The notes beneath the pieces were generated by a model that did no database searches, had not been told where the DNA came from, and saw only the letters and a program-made list of their open reading frames with translations. Of a stretch of DNA of 39,130 nucleotides, positions 16,573 through 24,876 are shown one piece after another. Within the stretch, counting starts at the first letter, position 1. Each line of letters begins with the position of its first letter. The DNA is from Sphingobacteriaceae bacterium (GTDB taxonomy: Bacteria; Bacteroidota; Bacteroidia; B-17B0; Aurantibacillaceae), in the NCBI GenBank assembly GCA_947453445.1, contig CANGGP010000029.1, positions 1-39,130 on the forward strand. The letters run 5' to 3'. The position numbers and the translations under genes were made by a program.

Positions 16573-17082
16573 ATGGCAGTAGACGAGCTATTAGACGAGA
16601 GTGCATTTGATCCCAAAAAATTATTTAATGAGGAAGAATATAGCACATTAATCATCAAAAGGGATGGTTTTTCGAAACAAGAAAACAGTGATGCCGACTT
16701 AGTAGAAGCCTTATTGGACAATAAAAACACCAGACAAGAAGATGAAGCCATCTTTGCAAGTTTAAAGGAATTAAAGGCCCAAGATTTATTGGTGAATGCC
16801 ATTCAATCGACGGAAGTAATTGACTTTAAAATAAAATTATTGGCGGCCTGTTGGGAAACCGGTTTGGAATTCGCCAATCACTTTTTGTTTTTTGTATCAA
16901 TGGCTTGCGATACAAATTTTCAAATTGCCATGGAAGCCCTTACGGTGATTGAGAATGAAGAAGGGACTATTACACCTGAAGTTTTACACGCGGCCTTGGC
17001 ACTGGCCACGAATAATTCGGGAGGACACTCGGTTTTAAAGCAAGATTTAATCGAACACATTCAATCACGCATCAATTCTTAA
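16573..17082 (+). CDS. Acidic, helical hypothetical protein in the MoxR operon
   Basis: This 169-residue cytoplasmic protein has an acidic N-terminal half and helices from about 55 onward that resemble HEAT or armadillo-type pairs ('EAIFASLKELKAQDLLVNAI', 'ALTVIENEEGTITPEVLHAA'). It has no signal peptide and no catalytic motif. I do not recognise it. Its tight spacing (6 bases after moxR, 10 before fahA) suggests coupling to MoxR. A regulatory or adaptor role for the ATPase is a reasonable inference. Confidence 0.65.
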   Translation: MAVDELLDESAFDPKKLFNEEEYSTLIIKRDGFSKQENSDADLVEALLDNKNTRQEDEAIFASLKELKAQDLLVNAIQSTEVIDFKIKLLAACWETGLEFANHFLFFVSMACDTNFQIAMEALTVIENEEGTITPEVLHAALALATNNSGGHSVLKQDLIEHIQSRINS

Positions 17083-17092
17083 AAATTTAGCA

Positions 17093-18346
17093 ATGACACA
17101 CATACACTTAAGCACATGGATGAGCATAGCAGCTGATTCAGATTTTAGTATATACAATATTCCTTTCGGCGTTTATAGCGATCAAAATGTTCAGCACCAT
17201 GCCTGTTCAGCCATTGGTGATGAAATAATTGATTTGTTCGAATTGGCTGAAGCCGGCTTAATTCAGGTGGATAAAAATACCTTGAATCAATCTACATTAA
17301 ACGATTTTATTGCCTTAGGCAAATCCACCACAAACGCCGTGCGTTTAAGAATTCAACAACTGATGCTTGCATCAAACAATGAATTACAAAGCAATGTAGT
17401 TTTAAAACAGAAAGTTTTTAAGAAGCAATCGCAAATAAAAATGCTCATGCCGATTAGGGTAGGGGACTATACTGATTTTTACAGCAGCATCGACCATGCC
17501 ACTAATATTGGCACCATGATTCGTGATCCTAAAAACGCACTCATGCCCAATTGGAAACACTTACCGGTAGGTTATCATGGCCGCGCCAGTTCGGTTTGTG
17601 TGAGCGGTCATTCATTCCACCGTCCAAAAGGCCAACAAAAACCTGCCGACAGCGAAATGCCGGTGTTTGGACCAACCAAAGCATTAGACATTGAATTGGA
17701 AACAGCCTTTGTAATTGGTAAATCAACAAACATGGGCGACAGTGTGAATACGGCCAGTGCCGATGATTATATTTTTGGCATGGTATTGTTTAACGACTGG
17801 AGCGCAAGAGACATTCAAACATGGGAATATGTACCACTTGGTCCATTTTTGGCCAAGAATTTTGCAAGTACCATTTCACCATGGATTGTAACTTTAGAAG
17901 CATTGGAGCCTTTCAGAACCAAGGGTTATGTGCAAGATCCAAAAGTATTGCCATACTTGGAATACAGCGGCAATAAAAATTTAGATATTCATTTGGATGT
18001 TTATTTACAAGCCGATAAAGCTGCGCCGCACAAAATTTGCAGTTCAAATTACAAGTATATGTATTGGACCATGGAACAACAATTGGCGCATCACACCGTG
18101 AACGGTTGTAATTTAAATGTTGGTGATTTAATGGGAAGTGGCACCATTAGTGGTCCGCAAGCCAGCGAATATGGCAGCTTGATGGAATTAACCTGGCGAG
18201 GCACCAAACCAATTACTTTGCCCGATGGCAGCGAAAGAAAATATGTGAACGATGGCGATACCATTATCATGAAGGGCTACTGCGAAAAAAATGGTATGCG
18301 TTTGGGTTTTGGTGAGTGTAGAGCCTCTGTGTTGCCCGCCAATTAA
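17093..18346 (+). CDS. fahA: Fumarylacetoacetase
   Basis: This 417-residue enzyme catalyses the last step of tyrosine degradation, cleaving fumarylacetoacetate to fumarate and acetoacetate. Family hallmarks are 'VGDYTDFYSSIDHATNIG', 'LPVGYHGRASS' (about 158-168), 'RPKGQ', the metal ligands in 'DIELETAFVIG' (about 199-209), 'FNDWSARDIQTWEY' (about 227-240) and 'LGPFLAKNF'. The length agrees with the family (about 415-420). It lies 10 bases after the acidic protein of the MoxR operon. No other tyrosine-catabolism gene is in the window, so the placement may be fortuitous. Confidence 0.95.
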   Translation: MTHIHLSTWMSIAADSDFSIYNIPFGVYSDQNVQHHACSAIGDEIIDLFELAEAGLIQVDKNTLNQSTLNDFIALGKSTTNAVRLRIQQLMLASNNELQSNVVLKQKVFKKQSQIKMLMPIRVGDYTDFYSSIDHATNIGTMIRDPKNALMPNWKHLPVGYHGRASSVCVSGHSFHRPKGQQKPADSEMPVFGPTKALDIELETAFVIGKSTNMGDSVNTASADDYIFGMVLFNDWSARDIQTWEYVPLGPFLAKNFASTISPWIVTLEALEPFRTKGYVQDPKVLPYLEYSGNKNLDIHLDVYLQADKAAPHKICSSNYKYMYWTMEQQLAHHTVNGCNLNVGDLMGSGTISGPQASEYGSLMELTWRGTKPITLPDGSERKYVNDGDTIIMKGYCEKNGMRLGFGECRASVLPAN

Positions 18347-18414
18347 TTGATACGCAGGCAGCCAAAACAAAATATACTTCAGTGATATTAAGGTAAAAAA
18401 ATAAAACATCTTTT

Positions 18415-19410
18415 ATGAAAAATTTTACTTCCAACTTTTTTTTGTTTGTCTTTGGCTTTTTAATGGTTTCGATGCAAGGCCAAATTACGGCTGAATTTTT
18501 CGGCACAAAAGAAGATTTTAAAAATCTGTCGCATCGCATTTTGATTGTTGAAACCTTGGTTGAAAATCAAAATGTAATTAGTCATTTGAAGAAAAAAGAC
18601 AACCCTGCAAAATTGGTTGAGGAGTATAAAAATTTCATTAAAAAATACAACGAATACATTCAAATAACCGCCTACAAGTACTGGAAGTTTAATGATTCGA
18701 TTGAATTTAAATCAGAGTTAGAAGTAAATGAATTAAAAAAAACACGTTCGCACCATTATGCTTTGTTGAGTTATGTGGAGTTGCGCGACCAAGAAGGTGA
18801 ATCAAATGTTGAATCTATTTATTCTATTCCTGCGATTAAATACACCAGACTTGAAACCCCAATTGATAAGCCCGATTATAAAATCTATATTCCTTCAAGT
18901 TACATTCGTCAAGGTAATCGTTACATAGAAGCCGATTTTAGAGTGGCCATTATGGCCATGCAAGAAAATATTAAATATGTGATGAAGCACAATGAAAACA
19001 TTGAGTTTCAAGAGTTCATTTTAGACATGGCAGATAAGAACTGTAAAAAATTAAAAAAGACGACGGTTTTGGTTGAACAAGATATGCTTGATAAAGAATT
19101 GCCTGAATCAAAGGCTAAATTGCATTGTGGCGCCAAGGTTGAGTTTGTAAGCATTGATGAAATTGACCAACACATGTTTTATAAAACCAAGGGCAAATCG
19201 GCTGTGATTGCTTTTCCTTTAGCCATTTTACAAGGCAAGGGAGATAAAAGCCATATTACCACTGTGGTGTATTTTAAAATTGCCGTTGATTGCGAAACAG
19301 GCAGCATTATTTGGACCAATGGCGGAAGTTTAGGACACATCGCATACGATAACAACCACAGTCGATGGATGACTGAACGTGATTTTAAGCACATGCAACC
19401 ATGTGACTAA
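18415..19410 (+). CDS. Exported hypothetical protein
   Basis: This 331-residue protein has a signal peptide (1-23, ending 'VSMQGQ'). The mature part is Lys/Glu-rich with helical segments near the N-terminus ('KLVEEYKNFIKKYNEYIQ') and more beta-like sequence towards the C-terminus, including 'CETGSIIWTNGGSLGHIAYD'. It has no lipobox, sorting domain or motif that I recognise. It follows fahA after 68 bases, probably as the last gene of the run from 11870. It converges with the pseudouridine synthase gene, with 9 bases between stops. Confidence 0.65.
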   Translation: MKNFTSNFFLFVFGFLMVSMQGQITAEFFGTKEDFKNLSHRILIVETLVENQNVISHLKKKDNPAKLVEEYKNFIKKYNEYIQITAYKYWKFNDSIEFKSELEVNELKKTRSHHYALLSYVELRDQEGESNVESIYSIPAIKYTRLETPIDKPDYKIYIPSSYIRQGNRYIEADFRVAIMAMQENIKYVMKHNENIEFQEFILDMADKNCKKLKKTTVLVEQDMLDKELPESKAKLHCGAKVEFVSIDEIDQHMFYKTKGKSAVIAFPLAILQGKGDKSHITTVVYFKIAVDCETGSIIWTNGGSLGHIAYDNNHSRWMTERDFKHMQPCD

Positions 19411-19419
19411 TGACTCTTT

Positions 19420-20025
19420 CTATTCATTGTTGGGTGTTAAACCCAGTTTTGTAAAAAAACTTTCTCTGTCGATTTCCATTACTTGTCCTGCTTGCAAAGG
19501 CCCCAACTCTAAATTTTCGATTTTGGTACGAATAAGTCTTTTACACTTATGTTTTACGGCCTTACACATTTTTCGAATTTGCCGATTTTTACCTTCGGTT
19601 AATACAAATTCCAGCCAGGTATGCGGAATTTTATCTAAATAATCTTTGTCAATAAAAGCCAAGTTTTCGGGTTTGTTGATTCTGTTCACTTCACAAGGCA
19701 TGGTGGTGTATTCTCCACGCTGCTTCAAGATGATTTCAATGCCATTGCGCAATTGCTGAAGTGTGGTATCCGACATTTCTTTTTGCACTTGCACCACATA
19801 ATGGCGGTTGTGCTGTTTGTCGGGATGTAATAATAGGCGTGTAATGCTTTTATCAGTGGTTAGAATCAATAAACCTTCGCTAAATTCATCCAATCGTCCG
19901 ATGGCGTGCGAACCCTGCGGGAATTTAAAATCAAGGTCGCCAAGCAGCCGGTGGTGCGGATAAGGACTCACAAACTGCGACAACATATTGTATGGTTTGT
20001 TTAAAATGTAATAACGGTTTTCCAT
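19420..20025 (-). CDS. rluE: 23S rRNA pseudouridine synthase, RluE/RsuA family
   Basis: This 201-residue cytoplasmic enzyme isomerises a specific uridine in rRNA to pseudouridine. The catalytic motif 'GRLDEFSEGLLILTTD' places the nucleophile at Asp46. 'RHYVVQV', 'LVLTEGKNRQIRKM'-type sequence (here 'FVLTEGKNRQIRKM') and the short length without an S4 domain point to RluE (E. coli target U2457). The ATG at 20025 was chosen because the upstream in-frame TTG (20055) lies within an exact -7 box, and the family begins with 'YYILNKPY'. The RluE subtype is inferred from overall similarity. Confidence 0.85.
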   Translation of the reverse strand: MENRYYILNKPYNMLSQFVSPYPHHRLLGDLDFKFPQGSHAIGRLDEFSEGLLILTTDKSITRLLLHPDKQHNRHYVVQVQKEMSDTTLQQLRNGIEIILKQRGEYTTMPCEVNRINKPENLAFIDKDYLDKIPHTWLEFVLTEGKNRQIRKMCKAVKHKCKRLIRTKIENLELGPLQAGQVMEIDRESFFTKLGLTPNNE

Positions 20026-20052
20026 GTGCAGCAGTTGTTCAAGCAGAGCCAA

Positions 20053-20060
20053 CAAACTTA
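20053..20060 (-). promoter_or_regulatory. -7 box (TAAGTTTG) of the pseudouridine synthase gene
   Basis: On the minus strand TAAGTTTG matches TAnnTTTG exactly and lies 27 bases before the ATG at 20025. It excludes the alternative TTG start at 20055. Confidence 0.55.
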
Positions 20061-20201
20061 CTGTATTTTTTTAGCTTAAAATAAAATGATAGATTTAAAA
20101 AAAATAATGGCACGATTATTGAAAAAGTGTTAAAAGATTGACCGCAGTACCGGTAAAGGTCATTGCAATTTTCGTTGTTATTCATTTTAAAATTAAATCC
20201 T

Positions 20202-23200
20202 ATGAGAACAATTATCGCCTTTGTATTATTGATATGTATACATATTGGTAATGCGCAAACAAGTTGTCAAAATGCCCAGCCATTCTGTGCCGGAGGGGTA
20301 TCAGGAGTAACTTATCCGGCTTCCATTAATTCAGGGGCGGCACAGTCTGGTCCTAATTATGGTTGCTTAATTACGCAACCCAATCCGGCATGGTACTATT
20401 TGCAAGTTGCCAATCCGGGTAACCTAATCATTCAAATCCAAGGGCAAAACATTTCACCGCCGGGTCCGGGGCAAGATGTGGATTTTATTTGCTGGGGTCC
20501 CTTTAGTTCATTGGCAGGCATTTGCAATAGTTTAACCGCATCCAATATTGTTGATTGCAGTTATTCATCGAGCTTTACCGAAACATTAACCATTCCAACG
20601 GGTTTAACAGGTCAATATTATTTGGTGTTAATTACAAATTTCGCAAATGTTACACAAAATATCAGTTTTAATCAGATTGCAGGAACAGGCAACACCAATT
20701 GCTCATTGATTAATGCCAATTATAGCCTCTGCATGGGCAGCAGTTTAAGTTTAACCATGAATCCGCCAATTGGTTTGAGCAATTTAAATTATACTTTATT
20801 GCCCAACAATGTGGTATCACAAACACCTTCATTTGTGGTGACACCTTTGGCTAACACAAATTATTCGATTGTTGCAGGTGGCCTTACCTCTCAAAATATT
20901 GCCACTTCTCAAACCGCTGTGTCGCATGTTACTGTGAATCCCGTGGCTGTTTTAAATCCAACGGTCACCAATGCAACCTGTGCCAGTTCAATCAATGGAT
21001 TTAATTTAGGATTAACCTTTAATCCGGTCAATGCCAATCCCAGTTATACCGTTGTTTGGAACAATATTCCTAATGGTGTAGGTTCGCCAACACAAGTATC
21101 GGCCAATGGTGGTATTGTTCCCGGGGCCTACAGCGCTAGTGTTCTGGTAGCTGGTGGTTGCAATGCCAGTACTTCCTTTACCATTGAACCTTTACCGGCC
21201 ACGGCTAATTTTACTGTAACACCATCAGCCAATGTGTATTCAATTACTTGTTATCAACCCACTTTAAATTTGCTGGCCACCAATGCCAATTGTACTTACA
21301 CGTGGACCAATTTAGGGGCACCTTATACAGTACAATCGGCAACTGCCGGCATCAATTATGTGGGGCAGGGCACTTGGACCATCCACGCTGTAAATGCTAT
21401 TTCGGGATGTGTTGATACAAAAACAATTTTGGTTGTTACCAATACAATTACGCCCTTTAGTTCGGTTACACCATCTTTTCAAACCATCAATTGTAATTTA
21501 ACCAGCATTACACCTGTTACCTTGGTGGCAACACCAACAGTAAACGTCGAGCATCAGGTTACAGCACCTTCAGGCGGACAATTTGTGTCACCTAATCCAA
21601 TAACGATTTATGTGCCCGGAGGATCGGGAATTTACACACACTGCGTAAAAAACTTAAACAACGGTTGCACAAGTTGTCAAACTTTCACCTTGTTTTCAAA
21701 TCAAGGTTATCCGGTGTTTAATCTCACCAGTCCGCAAAATTACACCTTGGGTTGTGGTAGTAAGAGTGTTGCATCGGTACAAATTATCAATGCCAATACA
21801 ACACCTCCAGGCGGTGTATTGTCTTTTACAGCATTGGCACCGGGCAGTTCAACTGTTTTAAATGGCACACTGTCAACCGTTGGTATTTACACTATTAATA
21901 CACCCGGTACATGGACAATTGTAACCAAGGATAATAATAGTTTATGCGAAACACGTTTACCCATAAGTATATTGCTGAATAATTTTGGTCCAGACATTTC
22001 AAATTTGGTGGTGCCAAAAAACATTTTGGATTGCAATACCCCAAGCTTGGTGCTAGAGGCCTATAGCAGCAATACGAATGTTGATTTCAATTGGCAATTT
22101 AAGTCGGGTTTACAAACTTTAAACTTAATGACCAATACCGTGGTTGTGAATGTTAACTTTTTGAATCCTAAAACAGTTTTAATTTCAAATTACACCATTA
22201 GTATTACCGATAAAAGCAATTTATGTACAACCAGTTCGGTAATTGCAATGTCGCAAAATATTTTCCCGCCCAAAGCCGGAATTACTGCCGGAAGTGTGGC
22301 ATCTATTACATGTGTGAATGCAACTGTTGTGTTGAATAATAGCAGCACAACAAGTATTCCAAATGGAATAGGATTAATCAATAGTGCACCGGTGGTGGCT
22401 GCATTGTGGAAAGGACCATCGCCGCAAATAGATTTGCAATTTTATTCTTCATATGTGGCCTCAGTGCCCGGTATATACACTTTATCTGCACTGGATTTAA
22501 ACAATGGCTGTACTGCTACTTCAACATTGCATGTGGGCGACAATAGAATTTATCCTGTGGTAAATATTCCGGCTCCAAGGGCAGCCATTCTTGATTGCGC
22601 GGCAACAAGTACAACACTTTCACCCAATGTGAGTGGTAATCAAAATAATTTAGAATACACTTGGGTGCCGCCTTTGGATGCAAAATTTACAGGTACTGTG
22701 AAGGATAAAATTTTCCGTGTTTCAACAGTAGGAATTTACCGTGTTGTGGTAAAAGATTTAAACAACGGATGCTCTTCTTCAGGTGTAGATTCAGTTAAAT
22801 ACGGGTATTTAACCGCCGATGTTGAAGCCGATGTGTTAAGCGGATTCGCACCACTCAGTGTTACATTTAAAAATAATTCTACATCTACGCTCGACAGTAC
22901 AAAAATTAAAACAATTTGGAGTTTTTCGAATGGTAAAAGTGAAATAACGAATTATGCCGGACAAAACGTGACCAGCATTTTTAATACAGCCGGTACTTAT
23001 ACTGTAAATGTTTTTGCCTCAAAAGGCGATTGTATGGCATCAACAAGTAAAGTTATTCGAGTGGAAGTACCCTCATCATTGCAAGTGCCTAATATCTTTA
23101 CACCCAATGGCGATGGCATTAACGATGAATTTTTCTTAAAGGCAAATAATTTGGTGCAAATTAATTTTAAAGTATATGACCGTTGGGGAAATACAGTGTT

Positions 23201-23354
23201 TGAGAGCAATTCTGACAAAGGTAATATACGTTGGGATGGAAAAAACGCAAACGGACAAATGGTGGTTGACGGGGTTTATTTTTACGAGTTAAAAGCCTCG
23301 GGTGCCGATAACAAAAACTTCAAACAAAATGGAACAATAACAGTGGCTAAGTAA
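20202..23354 (+). CDS. Large secreted adhesin-like protein with PKD-like domain and T9SS type B sorting domain
   Basis: This 1050-residue protein has a signal peptide (1-19, ending 'GNAQ'). An N-terminal beta domain starts 'CQNAQPFCAGG' and includes 'AWYYLQV' and 'VDFICWGPF', common in Bacteroidota surface proteins. Several Ig-like modules follow, each ending in a variant of 'D-L-N-N-G-C' (for example 'YTLSALDLNNGC' and 'YRVVVKDLNNGC'). A PKD-like domain ('GFAPLSVTFKNNS ... NTAGTYTVNVFA') precedes the C-terminal roughly 85 residues ('IFTPNGDGINDEF', 'VYDRWGNTVFES', 'WDGKNANG'). These form the CHU_C/gliding-motility type B sorting domain. The upstream TTG at 20163 is rejected because the signal peptide starts at this ATG. 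Role in adhesion is inferred. Confidence 0.88.
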   Translation: MRTIIAFVLLICIHIGNAQTSCQNAQPFCAGGVSGVTYPASINSGAAQSGPNYGCLITQPNPAWYYLQVANPGNLIIQIQGQNISPPGPGQDVDFICWGPFSSLAGICNSLTASNIVDCSYSSSFTETLTIPTGLTGQYYLVLITNFANVTQNISFNQIAGTGNTNCSLINANYSLCMGSSLSLTMNPPIGLSNLNYTLLPNNVVSQTPSFVVTPLANTNYSIVAGGLTSQNIATSQTAVSHVTVNPVAVLNPTVTNATCASSINGFNLGLTFNPVNANPSYTVVWNNIPNGVGSPTQVSANGGIVPGAYSASVLVAGGCNASTSFTIEPLPATANFTVTPSANVYSITCYQPTLNLLATNANCTYTWTNLGAPYTVQSATAGINYVGQGTWTIHAVNAISGCVDTKTILVVTNTITPFSSVTPSFQTINCNLTSITPVTLVATPTVNVEHQVTAPSGGQFVSPNPITIYVPGGSGIYTHCVKNLNNGCTSCQTFTLFSNQGYPVFNLTSPQNYTLGCGSKSVASVQIINANTTPPGGVLSFTALAPGSSTVLNGTLSTVGIYTINTPGTWTIVTKDNNSLCETRLPISILLNNFGPDISNLVVPKNILDCNTPSLVLEAYSSNTNVDFNWQFKSGLQTLNLMTNTVVVNVNFLNPKTVLISNYTISITDKSNLCTTSSVIAMSQNIFPPKAGITAGSVASITCVNATVVLNNSSTTSIPNGIGLINSAPVVAALWKGPSPQIDLQFYSSYVASVPGIYTLSALDLNNGCTATSTLHVGDNRIYPVVNIPAPRAAILDCAATSTTLSPNVSGNQNNLEYTWVPPLDAKFTGTVKDKIFRVSTVGIYRVVVKDLNNGCSSSGVDSVKYGYLTADVEADVLSGFAPLSVTFKNNSTSTLDSTKIKTIWSFSNGKSEITNYAGQNVTSIFNTAGTYTVNVFASKGDCMASTSKVIRVEVPSSLQVPNIFTPNGDGINDEFFLKANNLVQINFKVYDRWGNTVFESNSDKGNIRWDGKNANGQMVVDGVYFYELKASGADNKNFKQNGTITVAK

Positions 23355-23364
23355 TTAGCCATTG
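23341..23364. terminator. Hairpin over the stop codon, possible bidirectional terminator
   Basis: CAGTGGCTAA-GTAA-TTAGCCATTG pairs as a 10-bp stem with one G-T wobble and a 4-base loop that contains the TAA of the type B protein gene (23352-23354). The convergent gene ends at 23366. T-runs on either side are weak, so termination efficiency is uncertain. Confidence 0.5.
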
Positions 23365-23365
23365 T

Positions 23366-24040
23366 TTAATGTTCTTCATGGTCTTCGTCGAAGCCCATGC
23401 TGTCGTTGCCTTCAAAGTCTTCTTCAGATCCAGATTCCTCTTCGCCTTCCTCGCCTTCTAAACTTTCTAAATCATCTTCTTCAACTCCTTCTTCAACTTC
23501 ACCAATGGTTTTTAAAATTTCATCATCATCGGGTTCATCAATTTCGCCAAGTAAACCGACCAAGGCCATTTCAGGACCAAGTTCTTCTTTGGCCATATTG
23601 GTTTGTTTGTATTGTTTTGGCGCAACGCCGACACTTTTAATGATGCAAGGATAATTAAGCTTCTCGTTTACATCCACAATGCGCATCATTTCAATTAAAA
23701 AACTCCATTGAACCGATGGATCGAAAACATAAACAAAACGTTGGTGGGGTTGTTCGATGTACTTAGCAATTTTTACATCGGACATTAATTTTTTGGGATC
23801 AACTTTTTTTCTGATTTCTTCTTCATCCAAAGGCAAGTCTTCTTTGCGTAATGTTATTTCTTGACCTTTACGCCAATAATCATCGCTTACAAAAAAAGAA
23901 GCCGCATGTTTAGCATCAAATTTAAATGCTTCTTGAATGATGGTATGAAAATCTTGAAAATTTTGAACGGCTTTAATGTCGATATCTCTAAAAATATCTT
24001 CATTTTCTTCCAAACACACTTTAAAGCGGTAAGCAGCCAT
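23366..24040 (-). CDS. Plasmid pRiA4b ORF-3-like protein with long acidic tail
   Basis: This 224-residue cytoplasmic protein has an N-terminal domain (about 1-145) that resembles the pRiA4b ORF-3 / IS1096 TnpR-like family (PF07929). Supporting segments are 'YRFKVCLEENEDIFRDIDI', 'FHTIIQEAFKFD' and 'FVYVFDPSVQWSFLIEM'. From about 175 it is an almost continuous run of Glu, Asp, Gly and Ser, giving a very acidic, probably disordered tail. Despite the family's name there is no transposase or plasmid context. The function of the family is unknown. It starts 2 bases after the stop of the glycosyltransferase gene, so the two form an operon. Confidence 0.75.
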   Translation of the reverse strand: MAAYRFKVCLEENEDIFRDIDIKAVQNFQDFHTIIQEAFKFDAKHAASFFVSDDYWRKGQEITLRKEDLPLDEEEIRKKVDPKKLMSDVKIAKYIEQPHQRFVYVFDPSVQWSFLIEMMRIVDVNEKLNYPCIIKSVGVAPKQYKQTNMAKEELGPEMALVGLLGEIDEPDDDEILKTIGEVEEGVEEDDLESLEGEEGEEESGSEEDFEGNDSMGFDEDHEEH

Positions 24041-24042
24041 TT

Positions 24043-24798
24043 TTATTGATGTTTAGGTTGTTGGTAAATAGTTGATTTCATCAATCCTAAGCGATTAAAG
24101 AAATGCGTGAATGATACACCCAGTACACCCATGCCATATTTCATACTTCTTCTGAAATTAATCGAACTGGCTTCAGGGAAATATTTGGTAGGACAAGTTA
24201 CTTCTGCGATGTCGAAACCTGCGTAAAATATTTGAGAGATCATTTGGTTATCGAACACAAAATCATCTGAATTGGCGTGGTAATTAATGCTTACAAGCAC
24301 TTCTTTCGAAAAAGCACGGTAACCGGTGTGGTACTCCGATAATTTTTGATTAATCAATAGATTTTGAGTGAAGGTTAAAAAGCGGTTAAAAATGTATTTA
24401 TACATGGGCATGCCACCTTTAAGGGCACCTTTGCCTAAAATACGGGATCCAAAAGCCACCGGGTATAAATCGTTGGCAATTAAATAACTTAAACTTTGAA
24501 TCAATAGGGGAGTATATTGGTAATCGGGATGCAACATGATCACGATATCTGCATTTAATTCCAAAGCCTTGTCGTAGCAAGTTTTTTGATTTCCGCCGTA
24601 ACCCTTGTTTTGTTCGTGACGAATAACGTGCTTAATGCCAATGCTTTTGGCTACTTCAGAGGTATTGTCCTTACTGTGATCATCTACCAATACCACATCA
24701 TCCACTATATCAAATGGTATTTCATCATATGTCTTTTTTAAAGTCAATGCGGCATTGTAAGCGGGCAGTACCGCGATAATTTTTTTTCCGTTAATCAT
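24043..24798 (-). CDS. Glycosyltransferase family 2 (dolichyl-phosphate-mannose-synthase-like)
   Basis: This 251-residue GT-A fold enzyme has 'VLPAYNAALTL' (10-20), 'VVLVDDHSKDNT' (about 35-46), 'HEQNKGYGGNQ' and the family variant 'IVIMLHPDYQY' in the DxD region. The acceptor-side segment 'YHTGYRAFSKEVL' follows. It has no obvious transmembrane domain. It probably transfers a sugar from a nucleotide donor to a lipid or glycan acceptor; donor and acceptor cannot be read. It is divergent from the LptF/G operon (78 bases between starts), which suggests related envelope-glycan functions. Confidence 0.85.
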   Translation of the reverse strand: MINGKKIIAVLPAYNAALTLKKTYDEIPFDIVDDVVLVDDHSKDNTSEVAKSIGIKHVIRHEQNKGYGGNQKTCYDKALELNADIVIMLHPDYQYTPLLIQSLSYLIANDLYPVAFGSRILGKGALKGGMPMYKYIFNRFLTFTQNLLINQKLSEYHTGYRAFSKEVLVSINYHANSDDFVFDNQMISQIFYAGFDIAEVTCPTKYFPEASSINFRRSMKYGMGVLGVSFTHFFNRLGLMKSTIYQQPKHQ

Positions 24799-24805
24799 AG
24801 GTCAG

Positions 24806-24813
24806 CAAAAATA
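24806..24813 (-). promoter_or_regulatory. -7 box (TATTTTTG) of the glycosyltransferase gene
   Basis: On the minus strand TATTTTTG matches TAnnTTTG exactly, 7 bases before the ATG at 24798. The leader would be extremely short. No standard -33 element is present. Confidence 0.5.
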
Positions 24814-24876
24814 ACAAAGTTTGTTTAATTTATTAAATTAAAAGTAAGCAAATAAATGTATTTTTAAGGCATTATT

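Noticed and set aside
23366-24040. Mobile-element origin suggested by the pRiA4b/IS1096 family name
   Set aside because: No transposase, terminal repeats or plasmid genes nearby; the gene is in an operon with a chromosomal-type glycosyltransferase.
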